Source: Undivivens sp041654215
GTDB taxonomy: Bacteria; Omnitrophota; Gorgyraeia; Gygaellales; Profunditerraquicolaceae
Reading direction: 5' to 3'
Assembly (NCBI GenBank): GCA_041654215.1
Contig: JBAZDY010000029.1
Span: forward strand, 1-16,992
Length of the DNA: 16,992 nt
Numbering within the stretch: the first letter of the stretch is position 1; each line of letters starts with the position of its first letter. The notes beneath the pieces were generated by a model. It had not been told where the DNA came from. It was given only the letters and a program-made list of their open reading frames with translations, and did no database searches. This document shows positions 1 through 6,959 of this stretch, piece after piece. Position numbers and translations under genes: made by a program.

Positions 1-26
1 AGGCTTCATTCATAATCGAGGTGACA

Positions 27-278
27 ATGCCAAGAAAGAAAACAGCGAATGCGAGCGCCGCGCCCGCCCCGGCTAAAATCGAGGCGGACGAGTGGAACTC
101 GAAAACCTTTGCACAAGCTCTTAATGATGTGCTCGCCGGCAAGTATCGCCGGCTCGAACAATTCTACACCGATGCAAGCGGCCGGACGTTTGAATGCGTC
201 ATATACAAATGCTCCGATAACATTTTCGGCGTTACTCTGAAAAATCCGAAAAAGGCTGTGACTTCCGTTGCTTTATAA
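27..278 (+). CDS. Small hypothetical protein, first gene of the replication block
   Basis: An 83-residue protein I do not recognise. Its first 20 residues are rich in Lys, Ala and Pro, as in a flexible basic tail. The rest is a compact mixed region (EADEWNSK to the end) with two Cys near position 60. I chose the ATG at 27 because GAGGTG lies just upstream, although the spacing is short; an in-frame GTG at 21 is the alternative. It lies 28 bases before the OB-fold candidate and reads in the same direction, so the two are probably co-transcribed from a promoter left of the window. A role in DNA replication or DNA binding is inferred only from position and the basic tail. Confidence 0.6.
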   Translation: MPRKKTANASAAPAPAKIEADEWNSKTFAQALNDVLAGKYRRLEQFYTDASGRTFECVIYKCSDNIFGVTLKNPKKAVTSVAL

Positions 279-306
279 CTTTTCAATCGAAAGGAAACCG
301 AATACA

Positions 307-708
307 ATGGCAAAACAACAAGATCCGAAAACTCCCGAACGCTCGGCTAATCCTAATATTTCATGGCGCAAGCCGTCAAAGCCGCATTTTGTCAAGCTCG
401 CCGAAGGCGAAATGGTCGAAGGCGTTTTTCAAGGCATGGTAAAAACGCAGTACGGCCCCGGCTATAAGTTCATCGACGAAGGCGGGAATTATTTCACGCT
501 TGGCGGAAACCGCGCGCAATTGGATCAAATTTTCGCGGAAACGCTTGGCAACCCCGAAGGCTTCAATGGCGATACGGTAATCGGCCATTATATCGGCGTC
601 CGCCGCCTGGAAGACACAAAATCGAAATCAGGCCGGACGGTTGCGCAGTATGAAATCGGGCATTTCTTCGACAAATGTCCGCGAGGATGCAAGCCGCCGA
701 AAGATTAG
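307..708 (+). CDS. Candidate OB-fold single-stranded DNA-binding protein
   Basis: 133 residues. After a polar N-terminal tail of about 25 residues comes a pattern typical of small phage OB-fold proteins: a strand with FVKLAEGEMVEGVFQG (about 27-42), a Gly/Tyr turn (QYGPGYKF), a strand ending YFTLGG, a helix (RAQLDQIFAETL), then GHYIGVRRLED and a final strand QYEIGHF. The end carries CPRGC and lysines, whereas many bacterial SSBs end in an acidic tail. It sits near the polymerase gene, and linear protein-primed viruses such as phi29 and PRD1 encode ssDNA-binding proteins that coat displaced strands. The start is the ATG after the leader element GAAAGGAAACCG (289-300). An upstream in-frame ATG at 268 lies inside the previous gene and lacks this site. 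The fold call comes from sequence pattern alone. Confidence 0.6.
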   Translation: MAKQQDPKTPERSANPNISWRKPSKPHFVKLAEGEMVEGVFQGMVKTQYGPGYKFIDEGGNYFTLGGNRAQLDQIFAETLGNPEGFNGDTVIGHYIGVRRLEDTKSKSGRTVAQYEIGHFFDKCPRGCKPPKD

Positions 709-711
709 CGC

Positions 712-741
712 TTGACTTTCTTCCGCTATAAGCCCTATTTT
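712..741 (+). promoter_or_regulatory. Putative sigma70 promoter for the 814 gene onward
   Basis: TTGACT (712-717), an 18-base spacer and TATTTT (736-741). It lies in the 105-base gap between two same-strand genes, immediately upstream of a strong hairpin. Transcription would start near 748, at the edge of or within the palindrome at 744-759. The -10 match is moderate. Confidence 0.5.
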
Positions 742-743
742 TA

Positions 744-782
744 AAAGCGCCGGCGCTTTGCCCGAGCCGCGAAGCGCCGGCG
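744..782 (+). repeat. Palindrome and 11-bp hairpin in the leader of the 814 gene
   Basis: 744-759 is a perfect 16-base palindrome, AAAGCGCCGGCGCTTT. In addition, CGCCGGCGCTT (748-758) pairs perfectly with AAGCGCCGGCG (772-782) across a 13-base loop, giving an 11-bp GC-rich hairpin. No U-run follows, so it is not a standard intrinsic terminator. It could be an operator overlapping the transcription start, an mRNA-stabilising leader hairpin, or a processing site. Confidence 0.6.
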
Positions 783-813
783 AGCAATCCCATAATTTTA
801 CGCAGGATCTTCT

Positions 814-1410
814 ATGCCCGCCGCGCGATTTCGGTACAAAGGGAAATTTATTTCCGCCGAAAAAGCCGCGAAGCTATCCAACCTGAAAGGCCCTTCCAAG
901 TACGTTACGCGCGAAACGCCGAAGCAAACGCAATACCGCTATAAAGGCCGGTTTATAACGCCTCAAAAGGCCGCCAAGCTTTCGGCGCTTCCATCGACAA
1001 AGCAAAAAGTTAAAACCGAATTCCGGCAAGGCGGCGAGCGCCGCGTCCGGCGCGGCTATATGAATAAGATGGACGCGCTAATCGAGCGCGCGATAGCGAA
1101 GGATCGGGAGAAGGCGGCCGCGAGGCGGGCGGCCGGCCGGACGAAGCAAGAGAAGAAAATAGACGCTATCAAGCGGGAAGAAGCGGCGATAGTCCGCGAC
1201 TACGGCCGGCGGGCGGCGCGTCTCGCGGAAGAAGAAGACGAGGATATCGACGACGCCTTAGACGCGCTCGGCTTCGACGGCGACGATTTCCGGTTTTACG
1301 ACTACGAAGACGCCGCCGGCTTCGCGCGCGAGGCGTTAGATTACGGGGACGAAATCCTTGATTTTGAAATGTACGATCTTGAAGACGAAGAAGAATACGA
1401 AGAAGCATAG
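814..1410 (+). CDS. Charged protein with duplicated RYKG motif; possible terminal or DNA-binding protein
   Basis: 198 residues. The N-terminal third contains two copies of one motif: RYKGKFISAEKAAKLSNL (about 6-23) and RYKGRFITPQKAAKLSAL (about 42-59). Each is a likely beta hairpin followed by a short helix. A strongly basic, helix-prone middle follows (about 65-140, many Arg, Lys and Ala). The last 60 residues are very acidic, with many Asp, Glu, Tyr and Phe. A basic-then-acidic layout suits a nucleic-acid-binding or DNA-mimic role. In protein-primed viruses the terminal protein is encoded near the polymerase and is of similar size, so this is my leading but unproven terminal-protein candidate. 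AGGA lies about 6 bases before the ATG. The gene has its own promoter and hairpin upstream. Confidence 0.8.
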   Translation: MPAARFRYKGKFISAEKAAKLSNLKGPSKYVTRETPKQTQYRYKGRFITPQKAAKLSALPSTKQKVKTEFRQGGERRVRRGYMNKMDALIERAIAKDREKAAARRAAGRTKQEKKIDAIKREEAAIVRDYGRRAARLAEEEDEDIDDALDALGFDGDDFRFYDYEDAAGFAREALDYGDEILDFEMYDLEDEEEYEEA

Positions 1411-1425
1411 AAAGGAAACCGAACG
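1410..1425 (+). promoter_or_regulatory. Repeated ribosome-binding leader GAAAGGAAACCG
   Basis: The 12-base string GAAAGGAAACCG occurs before three genes: 289-300 (ATG 307), 1410-1421 (ATG 1426) and 5141-5152 (ATG 5158). The AAGGA core is a Shine-Dalgarno site, but the conserved ACCG extends beyond what ribosome pairing needs, so the element may be a shared translation or regulatory signal. Confidence 0.6.
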
Positions 1426-1806
1426 ATGAAAATTTTCACGACCAATAAAGATGTAGTAAAGGCTTTGCGATTGCTTGAGAATCGAATAGCGTTTTTGCAG
1501 GAAACCTATTTGCAATCTCACAATGCGATTGGAAATGTCATGAATTCGCTGGAAGCGCTTTTGAAAAAGTATTCCGAGCAAATGGAAGTATTAAATCAAA
1601 GCGTCGCGGATCTTATGAAAAGCGCTGAAAATCAGGCGCGCGTTTTCAGTTTATTTGGTCAATATAATCAGAACGTCGCGCGTCTCATTCAAAGCGTCGA
1701 AGATCAATCGGCGGCGATTTCAAACGTCAAAAAAGTAGAGTTTGCGCGGGCCGGCTATATTTGCGGTCAAGCGCTCGAATGCACGGAAAGAACAAAAGTC
1801 AAATAA
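1426..1806 (+). CDS. Alpha-helical coiled-coil protein of unknown function
   Basis: 126 residues, nearly all predicted helix with heptad-like spacing of Leu, Ile and Val: KALRLLENRIAFLQ, then VMNSLEALLKKYSEQMEVLN and a further helix with VARLIQSVEDQ. There are many Gln and Asn residues, no membrane segment, and two Cys near the C-terminus (about 112 and 118). It starts 15 bases after the previous stop, just behind the GAAAGGAAACCG element. Position in the replication block suggests a replication accessory or scaffold, but the sequence does not show which. A helical terminal protein cannot be excluded, because such proteins diverge quickly and are often helix-rich. Confidence 0.75.
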   Translation: MKIFTTNKDVVKALRLLENRIAFLQETYLQSHNAIGNVMNSLEALLKKYSEQMEVLNQSVADLMKSAENQARVFSLFGQYNQNVARLIQSVEDQSAAISNVKKVEFARAGYICGQALECTERTKVK

Positions 1807-1821
1807 AGAAAGGCGGGCCTC

Positions 1822-2175
1822 ATGCGAGTATTGATAGGAAATGACAGGCCGGACTTTGAAGCGATACACAGGCCGGCTGTAGCAAACTGCGCAAACATTT
1901 TTTGCCAGTGCGGCGAAATCCTGCAAAGCCGAGCTGCGGTCTATCATCATTGGGCGGCCGGACATTTTGACAAGCCGGTTTATCGGGAATTCAACGAAGA
2001 AAATTTGACTTCTTCTCTCAAAGAATATTTGCTTGAAACGTTGAATTTCATGCAAAGGATAGTTCTAATTATTCAAGAAAAAGAAAAATACTGGGCGGAA
2101 GACTGCGAAAATTTGGAAAGACGGATCGGCGATTTAAAGCAATTGGTTGCTAATTTGAAAAAAGAAGGTTCTTAA
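1822..2175 (+). CDS. Small Cys/His zinc-finger-like protein with C-terminal coiled coil
   Basis: 117 residues. Residues about 22-48 hold several Cys followed by a His cluster (FCQCGEILQS, then YHHWAAGHFD). The CxC-x(n)-HHxxxGH spacing is compatible with one zinc site. The C-terminal 55 residues are helical and charged (SLKEYLLETLNFMQ to the end) and look like a coiled coil. The start at 1822 has AAAGG about 8 bases upstream. The stop overlaps the next start by one base (TAATG), so translation of the two is probably coupled. It lies two genes before the polymerase and may bind DNA or help initiate replication; this is inference. Confidence 0.75.
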   Translation: MRVLIGNDRPDFEAIHRPAVANCANIFCQCGEILQSRAAVYHHWAAGHFDKPVYREFNEENLTSSLKEYLLETLNFMQRIVLIIQEKEKYWAEDCENLERRIGDLKQLVANLKKEGS

Positions 2176-2495
2176 TGCGCCGCATTGTATCTCTGAAAAT
2201 CGTTTTTCAATCGCGCGTATCGCGCAAGGCGCGGAAAGGCGTAGTTCGGCTCGATAACTTCGACGGCCCCTACCGAAACCGCGAAATAGAAATTCCCGCC
2301 AATATTGAAATCGGGCCGGACACAAACGCAAACGACGAAACGCGCCGGCTCATAACCGAAAACTTGCGCAAACACGCCGCGAAAGGGGATTTTCTTTTCT
2401 ATGTTATCGCAGAGCTTGAACGGCGAGACGGTACGCGGCATTTTAAGACCATTGCGCCCCGGTCCGAAATCCCGGTTTCGTTTCGCCGTCTATGA
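2175..2495 (+). CDS. Small basic protein immediately before the DNA polymerase
   Basis: 106 residues. The N-terminus is basic (MRRIVSLKIVFQSRVSRKARK), then mixed strands and a helix (DETRRLITENLRKHAAKG), ending FRRL. I recognise no family. In linear protein-primed genomes the gene just before the polymerase often encodes the terminal protein. This one is shorter than known bacterial examples, so that remains only a possibility. The start overlaps the previous stop by one base, with AAGAAGG upstream. The last 95 bases overlap the polymerase reading frame, an unusually long overlap between two same-strand genes. Confidence 0.75.
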   Translation: MRRIVSLKIVFQSRVSRKARKGVVRLDNFDGPYRNREIEIPANIEIGPDTNANDETRRLITENLRKHAAKGDFLFYVIAELERRDGTRHFKTIAPRSEIPVSFRRL

Positions 2496-4089
2496 CATTG
2501 AATGCCCTTCTAAAGAAGACCTTTCTTTTTATTCGTGCGGCTTCTTCGACGGCGAACAATACAGCTACTTCCGGACGATGGAAGAGTTTTTGTGCTATGT
2601 ATTGAAGCCCGAATATTCCGGCTTTCGCTTCTTCGCCCACTTCGGCGGCCGCTTTGACGTTCATTACGTATTCGACTGGTTGCGCGAGCATGAGCCGAAT
2701 ACGTACATGGAAATCAATTGCGCCGGCTCATGCGTGATTTCTCTCACGGTGCGGCAAGGAAAATACTATTGGCGCTTCACCGATTCATACCGGCTTTTGC
2801 CGAAATCGCTCGAAACCCTCACGATAGAATTCGAAGTCCAGCATAAAAAACTGCGCGGCCTCGATTTCAAAGACCGGATATATAATGAACACGACTGCAG
2901 GGGCCTTTATGAAGTATTGGAACAATTTTTCGACGCTTTCGAAATTTGCTCTGAGACTATCGCCTCTCACGCTATGCGAGTTTTTAGAAGCGCCTTTTTG
3001 CGGCGAGACATTTATCAGCCGAACGAAGAAATAGAAAGCTTCGTTCGAAAAGCCTACTTCGGCGGCCGGTGCGAAATATACCGCTATGACGAGCGCGAGC
3101 TGAATCATTACGACGTGAATTCTCTTTTCCCGGCCGCGATGCGCGAAAACGTCCCGGTCGAATATTTGCATCAAACGCGCTCGATTCCTGACGACGATTC
3201 TCGGATCGGATTTTATCTTGCATCGGTGAAATACCCCGAAGTCTATCTCCCGATCCTGCCCTTCCGCTATGACAAGCTTTATTTTCCTGTAGGCGAATTT
3301 TCCGGATATTTTACTTCAATGGACTTGCGGCGCGCTATTGAAGACGGCGCTTCGGTCAATGTAATCGCCGGCAAGCTTTTTCACGCCGAACCGATCATGC
3401 GCGAATACGCGCTCGGCTTGTTTGAAATGAAGAAGAAGGCGGAAGAAGAAGGGAAGAGCGGAAAGCGCTACATCTCTAAAATTCTGATGAATTCGCTATA
3501 TGGGAAATTCGGCCAAAGGCGCGAGCAAAGGACTTTCTTTGTAGACGACGGCCGGCCCGGGGCCTATCCTTTGCCGAACGGTCTAGCCTGGGAATTCACG
3601 GAAAGCCGCGCCGCGCATATACTCCCGCACATTTCGGCGGCGATTACAAGCCGCGCGCGTTCCATGCAATACGATCTTTTGCGGCGCGCCCCCAACTGGT
3701 ACACCGACACCGATTCTCTTTTCACATCCGGCGAATACGAAACCGATTCCGGACTCGGGGCGCTTCATTACGAAGGGCGCGGGAAATTCCAGGCTTACCG
3801 GCTCAAAGAATACCGTTTTCAGGGCGAGTACAAAGTCAAAGGCCTTCCGCGCTCAAAGAACGACGACGAAGAAAAGCGCAAAGAAGAAGACAGGGCGCTC
3901 GCCGAAAAATATTTCGCCGGCGAAAAGATCCTGTCCGAACGCATGATCGGTTTCACCGAATCGATCCGCGCCGGCGAGCGAACCGTTCGGCGCGTCGAAA
4001 GGCCCCGGCAATTCCGGCCTGTGCTAGACAAGCGGTGCCGGATAGAAAACGACAGCCGGCCGTGGAAAGCTTCGGAACTTATAGCCTAA
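2401..4089 (+). CDS. Protein-primed family B DNA polymerase (phi29/PRD1 type)
   Basis: 562 residues, close to phi29 (about 575) and PRD1 (about 553) polymerases. The exonuclease domain shows Exo I VYDIE (D32, E34), Exo II HFGGRFD (D86) and Exo III YNEHD (Y161, D165). The polymerase domain shows a YFGG linker motif, motif A YDVNSLFPAAM (D238), motif B MNSLYGKFG (N364), motif C YTDTDS (D436, D438) and a KxY motif KEY (469-471). The roughly 126 residues between motifs A and B leave room for the TPR1 insertion that marks protein-primed enzymes, so the virus probably has a linear genome with a covalently attached terminal protein. All catalytic acidic residues are present. The usual Exo II Asn appears replaced by Phe81. 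The ATG at 2401 has AAAGGGGA about 10 bases upstream; a TTG at 2452 is an alternative start. Confidence 0.95.
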   Translation: MLSQSLNGETVRGILRPLRPGPKSRFRFAVYDIECPSKEDLSFYSCGFFDGEQYSYFRTMEEFLCYVLKPEYSGFRFFAHFGGRFDVHYVFDWLREHEPNTYMEINCAGSCVISLTVRQGKYYWRFTDSYRLLPKSLETLTIEFEVQHKKLRGLDFKDRIYNEHDCRGLYEVLEQFFDAFEICSETIASHAMRVFRSAFLRRDIYQPNEEIESFVRKAYFGGRCEIYRYDERELNHYDVNSLFPAAMRENVPVEYLHQTRSIPDDDSRIGFYLASVKYPEVYLPILPFRYDKLYFPVGEFSGYFTSMDLRRAIEDGASVNVIAGKLFHAEPIMREYALGLFEMKKKAEEEGKSGKRYISKILMNSLYGKFGQRREQRTFFVDDGRPGAYPLPNGLAWEFTESRAAHILPHISAAITSRARSMQYDLLRRAPNWYTDTDSLFTSGEYETDSGLGALHYEGRGKFQAYRLKEYRFQGEYKVKGLPRSKNDDEEKRKEEDRALAEKYFAGEKILSERMIGFTESIRAGERTVRRVERPRQFRPVLDKRCRIENDSRPWKASELIA

Positions 4090-4101
4090 GCCGAAAAAAT
4101 C

Positions 4102-4110
4102 TGCTATTAT
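4102..4110 (+). promoter_or_regulatory. Possible extended -10 promoter element
   Basis: TGCTATTAT matches the extended -10 form TGn-TATAAT in five of six hexamer bases. No good -35 box lies upstream. It falls in the 97-base gap between the polymerase gene and the membrane-protein gene at 4187, where a middle-gene promoter would be expected. Confidence 0.35.
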
Positions 4111-4145
4111 CGATTCTGCAATTCAATCCTTCCAGGCTCGGAAAA

Positions 4146-4173
4146 GCGCGGGCCGGCTCGAAAGGGTCCGCGC
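4146..4173 (+). repeat. Short GC-rich hairpin before the 4187 gene
   Basis: GCGCGG (4146-4151) pairs with CCGCGC (4168-4173), extendable by one G-U pair. It lies between the possible -10 element and the start codon, an arrangement resembling the leaders at 744-782 and 8742-8782. The stem is weaker here. Confidence 0.35.
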
Positions 4174-4186
4174 CGGAAAGGATGCA

Positions 4187-4843
4187 ATGTTAGATTCCCC
4201 GATCCAAGTTTTTCAATTAGTCAGCGGCGCGATAAGCGCGCTTGTTAACGCGGCGAATCCGCAAGCGTACGACACTATTGTTGGCGAAGCTAAAAAACAT
4301 TATGGCGTTACGCTCAACAAAAATGAAGTGATAGCCTATTATTACGCGCTCGGCTTCACTACGAAAGGCGTCAATTCGGCCTATCGATACGCTGTGCAAA
4401 TACTCGACAGCCCGCGCATGATCCTTTACATGTATTCGAAAAACGGGCAAAGCTTTCTTGACAGGCTCGCCGCCGATCAAAAATCCTCGTCCGGCTATAC
4501 ATACGGGCAAGACTGGCTTTCGGGATTGATTGAATACATTCAAAGCGGAAATCCGGCGCGCATCAATCAAACTTGGTTAAACACGTTTTCCGATACGGTT
4601 CCGGACTTCTTTCGATATGAAGCGGCGCTAATCCCCGCGCCGGCCGTCGCGGCGCAAATACAGGAAAGCGTAAGCGAAGCCCCGCAAAGTTCCGGCGGCG
4701 AAATTATTATTCCCGGCGCGCAGACGCCGGCGCAATCTTCCATTACAGGATTTTTTAAATCAAACACGACTGCGCTGATGTGGGCCGGCGGCGCTCTTCT
4801 CGCGCTATTGCTGTTTTCAGGCGACGCGCGCAACAGGAGATAA
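4187..4843 (+). CDS. C-tail-anchored membrane protein, putative virion membrane component
   Basis: 218 residues. The first 150 are soluble, helix-rich and full of Tyr and Asn (for example NEVIAYYYALGFTTKG and YRYAVQILDSPRMILYMYS). A Pro/Ala/Ser-rich linker follows (about 150-190). One membrane segment near the C-terminus (about 195-210, LMWAGGALLALLLF) is followed by a short basic tail, DARNRR. There is no N-terminal signal peptide. The same plan recurs in the products at 4846, 8821 and 9389. By the positive-inside rule the basic tail would face the cytoplasm, or the DNA inside a virion membrane. GGAAAGGA lies upstream of the ATG, and the next gene begins 2 bases after the stop. No specific function is recognised. 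Confidence 0.85.
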   Translation: MLDSPIQVFQLVSGAISALVNAANPQAYDTIVGEAKKHYGVTLNKNEVIAYYYALGFTTKGVNSAYRYAVQILDSPRMILYMYSKNGQSFLDRLAADQKSSSGYTYGQDWLSGLIEYIQSGNPARINQTWLNTFSDTVPDFFRYEAALIPAPAVAAQIQESVSEAPQSSGGEIIIPGAQTPAQSSITGFFKSNTTALMWAGGALLALLLFSGDARNRR

Positions 4844-4845
4844 AA

Positions 4846-5130
4846 ATGTATCAAGCGGCCGGACGTACAGGCATGGGCTTCGACTGGGGAGTTTTCAGCA
4901 ATATATTTCAATCGGGGGCCGGGGCGCTTTCGAACATACTCCCGAGCGTGATCGGAAGCGGCGGAAATGTAACGACGCTTCCGGTGCAGACGACGCAGTA
5001 CTATAACCCGCTTACCGGCGCGCCAATTACATCACAGGCGGACGGCGGATTTTTCGACGAATACGGCGATATTCTATTAATCGCCGGCGGCGCTTTGGCG
5101 CTGTTTTTGATTTTCAATTCTCGCAAATAA
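4846..5130 (+). CDS. Small C-tail-anchored membrane protein
   Basis: 94 residues. A Gly/Ser/Thr-rich ectodomain (DWGVFSNIFQSGAGALSNIL) precedes a Pro/Gln/Tyr linker (TTQYYNPLTGAPITSQ). A single membrane segment (about 74-90, ILLIAGGALALFLIF) ends in NSRK. I chose the ATG at 4846 because AGGAGA sits just upstream and it starts 2 bases after the previous stop; an upstream in-frame ATG at 4780 lies inside the preceding gene. It is probably a minor virion membrane protein made together with the 4187 product, judging by the shared layout. Confidence 0.85.
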   Translation: MYQAAGRTGMGFDWGVFSNIFQSGAGALSNILPSVIGSGGNVTTLPVQTTQYYNPLTGAPITSQADGGFFDEYGDILLIAGGALALFLIFNSRK

Positions 5131-5131
5131 C

Positions 5132-5152
5132 TTTTTTTCAGAAAGGAAACCG
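5132..5152 (+). promoter_or_regulatory. U-rich leader with TTTTTTTCAG and strong ribosome-binding site
   Basis: Seven T's followed by CAG run directly into GAAAGGAAACCG, before the ATG at 5158. The string TTTTTTTCAG recurs at 10491-10500, ahead of the candidate capsid gene. U-rich tracts next to a Shine-Dalgarno site are known to help ribosomal protein S1 bind, so this may mark highly translated genes. Confidence 0.45.
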
Positions 5153-5157
5153 GAACT

Positions 5158-5874
5158 ATGTCGCATCAAAGATTTCACCAAAAGCCGCCCTTCCCCGGGC
5201 GCTTCACACAAGCGCAGACGCAAGCGCTTCCAGTTTTCAAGATTACGCTTTTAGTCGATGTTAGCAGCGGAAAGATGCGAATATCATGCGATAAGCCTAT
5301 CCCGCTTCTTACGCTCGCCGACAGTCTTGTTTTGACGGCCTCGCAAATTATCAAGAAAGCCGGAATGCAGCAAAGCATGATAGTGGGAAGTCAGCCGGCT
5401 ATGATGGAAGGCGACGGCGGCGGCGAAGAAGCGCCTAACTCCCGCGCCGTCAATTGCGCAATTGGCATGTGCCCCCATAGAGACGATCTGCCAGAAAAAG
5501 ATTCATCAGGCGTCCGCGTCTGCAATACCCCTTGCAATGACTGCCTTCCGCCCGCCCCGGCCTATGCGCCCTTGCCGGAAGTAGAGCAATCGTCTGCTAT
5601 AAAATCTGAAGAATCGCCCCAAAAGCGCTGTTACGCGGAAACGTGCATTCATTTTGTCGCCAAGCCGCGCGACGGCGACGGAATTAAACTTTGCAGAATG
5701 ACGGCGAAATGCAAAGAATTTCTTCCCGGGCCGGCTTATACTAATTCTGCGCTTCCAAACGAATCGCCCGAAGATTTTCTAACCCGGATAAGAAATGAGC
5801 CAAGCGAACCGAGAAAGAAAAGCATTGAAGCCGAAGAAATCGCGCTCGGGCATAAGAAAGGGGGCGCGCGATGA
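5158..5874 (+). CDS. Protein with two Cys/His knuckle repeats
   Basis: 238 residues. Residues 25-75 include a beta-rich stretch and a helix. Two zinc-knuckle-like repeats follow. Repeat 1 has C100, C105, H107, C122, C126 and C129; repeat 2 has C158, C163, H165, C179 and C185. Both share Cx4CxH, a Gly-containing turn, a second Cys group and a closing LP. Linkers and tail are Pro-, Glu- and Lys-rich. The duplication points to an internal repeat binding two zinc ions, which could contact nucleic acid or partner proteins. I do not recognise the family. It follows a U-rich leader and its stop overlaps the next start as ATGA, indicating translational coupling. Confidence 0.8.
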   Translation: MSHQRFHQKPPFPGRFTQAQTQALPVFKITLLVDVSSGKMRISCDKPIPLLTLADSLVLTASQIIKKAGMQQSMIVGSQPAMMEGDGGGEEAPNSRAVNCAIGMCPHRDDLPEKDSSGVRVCNTPCNDCLPPAPAYAPLPEVEQSSAIKSEESPQKRCYAETCIHFVAKPRDGDGIKLCRMTAKCKEFLPGPAYTNSALPNESPEDFLTRIRNEPSEPRKKSIEAEEIALGHKKGGAR

Positions 5875-6959
5875 CAAAGAAAAAAGTCATTACGACGACG
5901 ACGGAAGAAACGCCGGAACTCGAACAGGAAGCAATCGAGCCGGCCCCCGATCCGGAGCTTGAAGAGCTTGCGGTTTTCTTCGGGCAATTGGGAACTTCGG
6001 CGAACCTTATCAAAGTCTATAAAATGATAGACGGCCAAAAATCCTATTGCGGCTCGGCCGAACCTTCCGTTGTCACGGAAGATTTTATTTTGAAGCGGTG
6101 GGGCGGCGGGAAGTATCAGCTTCAAGCGCTCAACAATGGCCGCTATGTCACCGGCGGATTTCGGGCCGTTTCCATCTTCGAGCCGCCGGACGATCCGCTT
6201 AAACGCCAGTATGCGCCCGAGCGGGAGTCCGGAAGCAATAACGGGGAATTGTCGGCCCTTCGAGAAAGTCTGAATCGTCAACAGGAAATGATCCTGCGCC
6301 TCATCGAAGCGAATGCTACGGCCAAGCCGCAAGCCGCCGGGGTTACCATGGCCGATGTAACCGCGATGATGCGGGACATAGCCGCGATGACTCCGAAGGC
6401 GGCCGATCCTATGGCGGCCCTCACGCCGGTTCTAGAGCTTGTGAAATCGACAATGGAGCTTAGCCGCGAGGCTGTAGCGGGCGAAGATCCGAAGGCGTTT
6501 TGGCCGAAGCTTATCGGCGACGCCATAAACAAAGTGCCGGCGATACTGGGCGCGATGAGGCCTAATGCGCCGGCCGCCGATGCGGGCGAACATGCAAACG
6601 GGGGCGATATGGGCGCGATACAGCGGTTTTTATCCTGGGGGATATCCGAACTGAAGAAGAAAGCGGCGCTCGGAAAGATCGGCGAAGCCTGGGTCAAAGA
6701 TCCTTTATTATATGCGGACTTGATTCTCGATAATATCGAAGATCCGAAGTGGCGGCCTTTCGCCAATCTTGTTAATCGGCCGTTTGAAGAGCTTGCGGCC
6801 TTTGATCCTCAATTAAAAGAGCCACCCTATTTCGAATGGTTCAAAGAATTGTTCGATGCGGTGAAAAGAGGTTTAAATGGAAATGCGGAAATCGAGCCTT
6901 CTCCCGGGACGCCTGGGCGCGAAGCAAACGCTGATGGAAATGAAGCGGCTCACGATTGA
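5871..6959 (+). CDS. Long hypothetical protein with an N-terminal GGGxY module and helical C-terminus
   Basis: 362 residues. After an acidic, low-complexity N-terminus (Thr/Glu/Pro-rich, about 1-30), a small alpha/beta module spans about 45-105: KVYKMIDGQKSYCG, a VTEDFILKRWGGGKYQL segment and GRYVTGG. This is a helix, then a GGGxY turn and strands, a pattern I associate with small modules in phage proteins. A coiled-coil stretch (about 122-145, LRESLNRQQEMILRLIEA) and a long Ala/Met-rich helical region follow, then a C-terminal part with LYADLILDNIEDPKWRPF. There is no Walker A motif, so it is not the packaging ATPase its size and position might suggest. A role as a virion assembly or internal protein is only inferred. 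It overlaps the next gene by 83 bases. Confidence 0.8.
   Translation: MTKKKVITTTTEETPELEQEAIEPAPDPELEELAVFFGQLGTSANLIKVYKMIDGQKSYCGSAEPSVVTEDFILKRWGGGKYQLQALNNGRYVTGGFRAVSIFEPPDDPLKRQYAPERESGSNNGELSALRESLNRQQEMILRLIEANATAKPQAAGVTMADVTAMMRDIAAMTPKAADPMAALTPVLELVKSTMELSREAVAGEDPKAFWPKLIGDAINKVPAILGAMRPNAPAADAGEHANGGDMGAIQRFLSWGISELKKKAALGKIGEAWVKDPLLYADLILDNIEDPKWRPFANLVNRPFEELAAFDPQLKEPPYFEWFKELFDAVKRGLNGNAEIEPSPGTPGREANADGNEAAHD

Noticed and set aside
5736..6332. Minus-strand open frame of 198 codons
   Set aside because: It is antisense to the 5158 and 5871 genes, has no promoter or ribosome-binding site, and its protein is low-complexity and Arg-rich.
5871..6959. Packaging ATPase, considered from size and position
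   Set aside because: No Walker A or B motif is present; the protein is mostly helical and low-complexity.
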